From positions 1-9,699 of the forward strand of contig CACZAK010000223.1 in assembly GCA_902779075.1 (NCBI GenBank): a stretch of 9,699 nt of DNA. Reading direction: 5' to 3'. The translations under genes were made by a program, and so were the position numbers. The DNA comes from an uncultured bacterium (GTDB lineage: Bacteria > Verrucomicrobiota > Kiritimatiellia > RFP12 > UBA1067). Shown here one piece after another: positions 6,540 through 9,699 of the stretch. The notes under the pieces were generated by a model. That model was not told where the DNA came from. It saw only the letters and a list, made by a program, of their open reading frames with translations, and did no database searches. Position 1 is the stretch's first letter. Each line of letters begins with the position of its first letter.

Positions 6540-8438
6540 ATGACGAAAAGATTGCTGTTTGTCGCCGCATGTGCCGCGTGTGCCGTATGTGCAGCGGAGA
6601 CTCGAGATGACGCGTCGCCCGCGAAGGTGTCGGTTTCGACGGACCGCGGCGCGAAGCCGGTCCCCGCGTTCATCTTCGGGCAGAACATCGAGCATACGCG
6701 CTCGGCGGTGCAGGGCGGACTTTCCGCGCAGCTCGTCAGGAACCGCAAGTTCGCCGGCAAGCCCTCGCGCACCGGCGTCGCGATGATGTGGAAGCCCTAC
6801 GGCTCCAAGGCGTTATATCACCAGGCAGATGGGCTCTCCTGCACGCGCCATGCGAAGCACAGCCGGATGTTCCGGAAGAACGAGCGTGCCTCGCAGGTGA
6901 TCGGGGGCCTCGACGAAAACGGCGAGGCGGGCATCCGCCAGGATGGGATTGGACTGCGCGGCGGAGTCGCGCACAACTTCAGGGCCGTCGTCAGCACGCT
7001 CAATCCCGTCGATACGCCCTTCGCGCTGCGCGTCGCCGCGAACGGAAAGGTGCTCGCCGAGCGCGAGTTCACGGTGAACACGAAGAAACGCGACGACTGG
7101 ACGCGCATCGCGTTCGACTTCACGGTGGAGAAGGATGTCACGGCGGAGATTTCCATCGGCGTGAAGGGAAGGAAGTACGGGATCGTGGGCGCCGTCTCGG
7201 TGATGCCGTCGGACAACTTCCGCGGGATGCGCGCGGACGTGATCGAGCACCTGCGCGACATCGGCACTTCGATCGTCCGCTGGCCGGGCGGCAACTTCGC
7301 GGGCGAGTACCGCTGGCGCGACGGGCTCATCGCCGACCCCGACGAGCGCGCGCCGCTCCAGAGCTACATGGAGATCGAATCTCAACCCCATAGCCTCGGC
7401 TACGACCAGAACGACATCGGCATGGAGGACATCCTCGCGCTCTGCGAGCGGATCGGGGCGCAGCCGTTCTTCACCCTCAACGCGACGTGGGAGAGTCCGC
7501 AGGACTCCGCCGACTGGGTGAAGGCGTGCAGCGGTCGCGTGAAGCTGTGGTCGCTCGGTAACGAGATGGGCTATGGCCACATGGAGGGGCCTAAGGGCGC
7601 TAAGGGCTACACGGACATGGTTCGTCCTCACGCGGAGGCGATGCTCAAGGTCGATCCGACGCTCAAGATCGCGGCGTCGGGTCTGTACCCGGGCGGTGGG
7701 GACGACTGGATCGAGAACAGCGCCAAGGCGCTCAGCGACGTCGCGCCCGTGATTTCCTACCACCGCTACGACATCTGGAACGGCTGTCTCTACGACTACA
7801 CCACGCCCGAAAGCACGGAAAGGCTCTTCGCCACCGTGTCGCAGTGCGTTGACAGGGCGATGGACTCGCTGTGTGCCTTCCGTTCGCGCCTTCCGTGGAA
7901 CATTGGAATATCCTACGACGAATGGAATCTCTGGTACATGTGGTACCGTCGGGAGGCCATTGTCGAGGGCCTCTATGCGGCGAAGATGCTGACGGGCATG
8001 ATGCGCAACTGGGAGGCGGTAGGGCTCAAGTGCGTGTGCTACTTCCAGGCGATCAACGAGCAGGCGATAACGGTGAGCCCGTTTGAGAGCCACCTCACGT
8101 CGCTTGGCGAGGCGATGCGCCTCTGGAAGGGGCACGTGGGCGGCGTTCCGGCGCGGACGGGACAAAGCCCGTCCCTCCCCGACAATGCCTTTGTCACCGA
8201 CGCGCCGGACGGCTCGCGCTACATGACGTTCTACAACTTCTCGACCGTGGAGCCTTGCACGTTCCGCATCCCCACGGGCGGACGCGACAAGATCGTCGCG
8301 GCGGAGACGCTTGTCCCGAACGGGCTCGAGACCGGCTGCCGCTTCGCGCGCAAGCCCGGCACGGGCAAAGTCGTGGACGGATTCTACGAACTGACGCTCG
8401 GCCCCGCCGGCCTTGCATCCGTCCGCCTAGCGAACTGA
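6540..8438 (+). CDS. exported GH51-type alpha-L-arabinofuranosidase
   Basis: This 632-residue enzyme probably removes terminal alpha-L-arabinofuranosyl units from arabinoxylan or arabinan. Residues 1-19 form a signal peptide (KR, then a hydrophobic Ala/Cys-rich core, cleavage likely after CAA). Its cysteines include VAAC at 8-11, but this lies too close to the N-terminus for a convincing lipobox. After the GQNIEHT segment comes a beta-rich insert resembling a carbohydrate-binding module (about 105-220), then the TIM barrel with IVRWPGGNFAGEYRWRDG. Glu342 in WSLGNEMG is the expected acid/base and Glu461 in ISYDEWNLW the expected nucleophile. A palindrome is read in frame at residues 539-545. 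It starts 22 bp after glpT with only a weak AAAGA-like ribosome site, so it may be read from the glp transcript. The family call is sound; the exact sugar specificity is inferred. Confidence 0.85.
   Translation: MTKRLLFVAACAACAVCAAETRDDASPAKVSVSTDRGAKPVPAFIFGQNIEHTRSAVQGGLSAQLVRNRKFAGKPSRTGVAMMWKPYGSKALYHQADGLSCTRHAKHSRMFRKNERASQVIGGLDENGEAGIRQDGIGLRGGVAHNFRAVVSTLNPVDTPFALRVAANGKVLAEREFTVNTKKRDDWTRIAFDFTVEKDVTAEISIGVKGRKYGIVGAVSVMPSDNFRGMRADVIEHLRDIGTSIVRWPGGNFAGEYRWRDGLIADPDERAPLQSYMEIESQPHSLGYDQNDIGMEDILALCERIGAQPFFTLNATWESPQDSADWVKACSGRVKLWSLGNEMGYGHMEGPKGAKGYTDMVRPHAEAMLKVDPTLKIAASGLYPGGGDDWIENSAKALSDVAPVISYHRYDIWNGCLYDYTTPESTERLFATVSQCVDRAMDSLCAFRSRLPWNIGISYDEWNLWYMWYRREAIVEGLYAAKMLTGMMRNWEAVGLKCVCYFQAINEQAITVSPFESHLTSLGEAMRLWKGHVGGVPARTGQSPSLPDNAFVTDAPDGSRYMTFYNFSTVEPCTFRIPTGGRDKIVAAETLVPNGLETGCRFARKPGTGKVVDGFYELTLGPAGLASVRLAN
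6564..6590 (+). repeat. imperfect 9-bp triplication in the signal peptide coding region
   Basis: Three consecutive units GCCGCATGT, GCCGCGTGT and GCCGTATGT encode the Ala/Cys-rich core of the arabinofuranosidase signal peptide. The unit keeps the frame. It could be simple codon repetition in a low-complexity signal peptide rather than an inserted element. Confidence 0.45.
8155..8174 (+). repeat. inverted repeat inside the arabinofuranosidase gene
   Basis: GGACGGG (8155-8161) and CCCGTCC (8168-8174) form a perfect 7-bp GC-rich stem with a 6-nt loop, ACAAAG. It encodes part of the segment ARTGQSPSLP, which looks like an inserted loop near the start of the C-terminal beta domain. There is no T-tract after it, so it does not look like a terminator. 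Confidence 0.65.
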
Positions 8439-8458
8439 CGACGGATCCCTGATTTTTT
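8417..8458 (+). terminator. weak candidate terminator after the arabinofuranosidase gene
   Basis: ATCCGTC (8417-8423) can pair with GACGGAT (8440-8446) across a 16-nt loop that contains the stop codon. A run of six T follows at 8453-8458. The stem is only 7 bp and there are 6 nt between stem and T-tract, so it would be weak at best. Confidence 0.3.
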
Positions 8459-8466
8459 GTTCCACC

Positions 8467-8476
8467 GATAATATAC
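8467..8476 (+). promoter_or_regulatory. possible -10 element before the last gene
   Basis: GATAATATAC is a short A/T-rich patch in a GC-rich window, within the only gap longer than 50 bp here, and it resembles a -10 box. No convincing -35 box is visible at the right distance. Confidence 0.25.
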
Positions 8477-8492
8477 GTTCAGCAGCCCAAGA

Positions 8493-8497
8493 AAGGA
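8493..8497 (+). promoter_or_regulatory. ribosome binding site for ATG 8506
   Basis: AAGGA within GAAAGGAAGAAAGCC lies 8 nt before ATG 8506. It supports translation starting upstream of the intron-derived sequence, so the leader is likely made as protein unless the RNA is processed. Confidence 0.6.
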
Positions 8498-8505
8498 AGA
8501 AAGCC

Positions 8506-9699
8506 ATGACAACAGGAAAAGCACTCAATGGAAAGCCGTATGCGGGAAATCCGCACATACGGTTTGACGGGGGGGAAGTCGCATTATGCACCGCAGAAGC
8601 TTCGCTTCGGAGGGTACATTGCCGGAGGCAACCCGAAGGGTGCGCAAGCGTGTGCGCGGCAACGCCGAGGCGTGGGTCTCTACTCTACACGAAAAGATTG
8701 CTGTCCGCCGCCATTGCGGCGGCTATTGCGGTGTCGGCGTTCGCAGTACCGGTAAGCGTCGGCAACCCCGGCTTCCCGTACAGCGTGCCGGGTTCGTTCC
8801 TGACCGTGAGCCGGCAGGAGAAGGGGAAGTATCATTTCGGATCGGCGTCGGGACTCTGGATCCGCAACGTCAGCACCGCGTGGCGCGAGGACGTGTGCCG
8901 TCTCGTGCCGTCCGTCGGCGGCAAGGACGTGGAGGTGACGGAATGCGTGATGCGCGAGGGATGGCTTGAAGCGCGGACGGCAAAAGGCGCAATCGAGTTT
9001 GCGTACCTGCGCCCCGACGTCGTGCTTGTGCGCTCGAAGTCGCCCGATATGGATGTTCGCTTCGAGTTCCAGCATCCGCGCCAGAAGTATGACTTCCCGT
9101 CAACCTTTGGCCGCACCATCGACTACCTCCACTTCAACGCCGACCGCATTTTGATGGACACGCGCAGGGGTGTGCGAGATCCCGATCGGGGCAATGCCGT
9201 CCGCGTCCATCCGTCGAAGGACGGAATCGAGGTGGCGATTCTCGACATCCATACGGGCGACTGGGACGGAAACGAGGTGAAGGGGACGTTTGAGGATGCG
9301 GTCGCGAAACAGAAGGCGAGCTTCGAGCGTATGTACGCCTCTCTGCCTTCGGTGCCCAAGGAGTTCGAGTGGGCGCGGCACGAGGCGGCGATCGTCTTCT
9401 GGACGACAATCGCGGGCCCGCGTGGAATGTTCAAGCGTCCGATGATGCTGATGAGCAACAACTGGATGAACAAGACATGGAGCTGGGACCACGCGATCAA
9501 CTCGCTCAGTCTCGGCTACCACGACCAGGACGCCGCGTGGGAGCAGTTCCGTTGCATGTTCGATTTCATGTCCCCGGAGGGCATGATGCCGGACATGGTT
9601 TCCGACGAGCAGATATTCTGGCTCGCCGTCAAGCCGCCCGTCCACGGCTGGGTGTTCTCGAAACTGCGCGCGATGAAGGAGTTCCCGAAGGACAAGCTG
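8506..9699 (+). CDS. GH63/MGH1-like glycoside hydrolase with an intron-derived N-terminal leader (partial)
   Basis: An open frame of 398 codons runs from ATG 8506 to the window end without a stop. Residues 2-61 are encoded by the 3' end of a group II intron (leader start MTTGKALNGKPYAGNPH, end RRGSLLY). Residues 62-81, TKRLLSAAIAAAIAVSAFA, are a typical signal peptide without its own Met. A beta-sandwich-like region follows to about residue 260, then the start of an (alpha/alpha)6 barrel containing NKTWSWDHAINSLSLGYHDQD. Asp328 in this WSWD motif is a candidate general acid by comparison with GH63/MGH1-like enzymes. The second catalytic residue would lie beyond the window. Export and hydrolysis of oligosaccharides are likely; the substrate is unknown. 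GTG 8650 is an alternative start that would skip most of the leader. The coding frame is certain over 8689-9699 and the family call moderate. Confidence 0.75.
   Translation, partial: MTTGKALNGKPYAGNPHIRFDGGEVALCTAEASLRRVHCRRQPEGCASVCAATPRRGSLLYTKRLLSAAIAAAIAVSAFAVPVSVGNPGFPYSVPGSFLTVSRQEKGKYHFGSASGLWIRNVSTAWREDVCRLVPSVGGKDVEVTECVMREGWLEARTAKGAIEFAYLRPDVVLVRSKSPDMDVRFEFQHPRQKYDFPSTFGRTIDYLHFNADRILMDTRRGVRDPDRGNAVRVHPSKDGIEVAILDIHTGDWDGNEVKGTFEDAVAKQKASFERMYASLPSVPKEFEWARHEAAIVFWTTIAGPRGMFKRPMMLMSNNWMNKTWSWDHAINSLSLGYHDQDAAWEQFRCMFDFMSPEGMMPDMVSDEQIFWLAVKPPVHGWVFSKLRAMKEFPKDKL
8532..8688 (+). mobile_element. 3' end of a group II intron (domains V and VI)
   Basis: Domain V is complete. The lower stem AAGCCGTA (8533-8540) pairs with TACGGTTT (8558-8565) and includes the catalytic AGC triad with its G-U pair. 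The upper stem TGCGG (8541-8545) pairs with CCGCA (8551-8555) around a GAAAT loop, and the CA at 8556-8557 is the expected two-base bulge. After the linker GAC, seven G (8569-8575) pair with TCTACTCT (8679-8686) as the base of domain VI, leaving A8682 bulged 7 nt from the 3' end, where the branch-point adenosine belongs. The element ends in AC (8687-8688), as group II introns do. Domains I-IV, the reverse transcriptase and the 5' GTGYG are absent here, so it cannot splice alone. The sequence from 8509 may belong to the element too. Confidence 0.85.

Noticed and set aside
6813..8165. 450-codon open frame on the minus strand opposite the arabinofuranosidase
   Set aside because: It lies wholly within a gene with catalytic residues on the + strand and encodes an Arg/His/Val-rich sequence with no recognisable domain.
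8155..8180. Palindrome in the arabinofuranosidase gene as an intrinsic terminator
   Set aside because: It is followed by CTCCCCGAC rather than a T-tract and lies well inside the coding region.
8506..8688. Complete, self-splicing group II intron or one encoding a reverse transcriptase
   Set aside because: Only about 180 nt are available between the start codon and the exon, with no GTGYG 5' end, no domain I and no reverse transcriptase frame.
8528..8969. Small + strand open frames at 8528-8755 and 8586-8969
   Set aside because: Both overlap the frame from 8506 that continues into a signal peptide and a recognisable hydrolase; their products are Arg-rich shadows.
1..9699. tRNA, rRNA or CRISPR array
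   Set aside because: I saw no cloverleaf, rRNA signature or regularly spaced repeats; nearly all of the window is accounted for by coding sequence.

Overview
The window is about 9.7 kb of GC-rich bacterial DNA with all genes on the + strand, packed tightly and mostly with good Shine-Dalgarno sequences. No ribosomal or marker gene is present, so the taxon is uncertain. The mix of an anaerobe-type glycerol/glycerol-3-phosphate module, secreted polysaccharide hydrolases, short repeats read through inside genes and a group II intron remnant suggests an uncultured gut or rumen anaerobe. Kiritimatiellota/Lentisphaerota-like Verrucomicrobiota are my first guess, by inference only.

Region 1 (1-6517) is a glycerol and glycerol-3-phosphate (G3P) gene cluster. 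It holds a fused flavoprotein (GlpA-like DAO oxidoreductase, BFD [2Fe-2S] domain, then a second FAD/NAD oxidoreductase that is usually a separate protein), a DUF1667 protein with a four-cysteine motif, the aquaglyceroporin GlpF, glycerol kinase GlpK and a GlpT-type G3P:phosphate antiporter. The first three genes overlap and the rest lie 40-46 bp apart. Together they would take up glycerol (GlpF) or G3P (GlpT), phosphorylate glycerol (GlpK) and oxidise G3P to dihydroxyacetone phosphate (fusion protein, probably with the DUF1667 partner).

Region 2 (6540-9699) encodes exported carbohydrate-active enzymes. The first is a GH51-type alpha-L-arabinofuranosidase with a signal peptide, starting 22 bp after glpT. 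The second is an (alpha/alpha)6-barrel glycoside hydrolase of the GH63/MGH1-like kind, cut off by the window end.

The most unusual feature is at 8506-8688. The start of the last gene is the 3' end of a group II intron: a complete domain V hairpin, then a domain VI with a bulged adenosine 7 nt from the end and a terminal AC. It is read through in frame as a 60-residue leader placed directly before a normal signal peptide. Removing exactly 180 nt after the ATG would recreate a start (ATG ACG AAA AGA TTG CTG) identical to that of the arabinofuranosidase gene just upstream. A second oddity is a 35-bp heptanucleotide repeat at the exact junction of the two fused oxidoreductases, where gain of one unit would stop the protein right after the first enzyme. 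Other short repeats and a palindrome are also carried in frame in glpF and the arabinofuranosidase gene.
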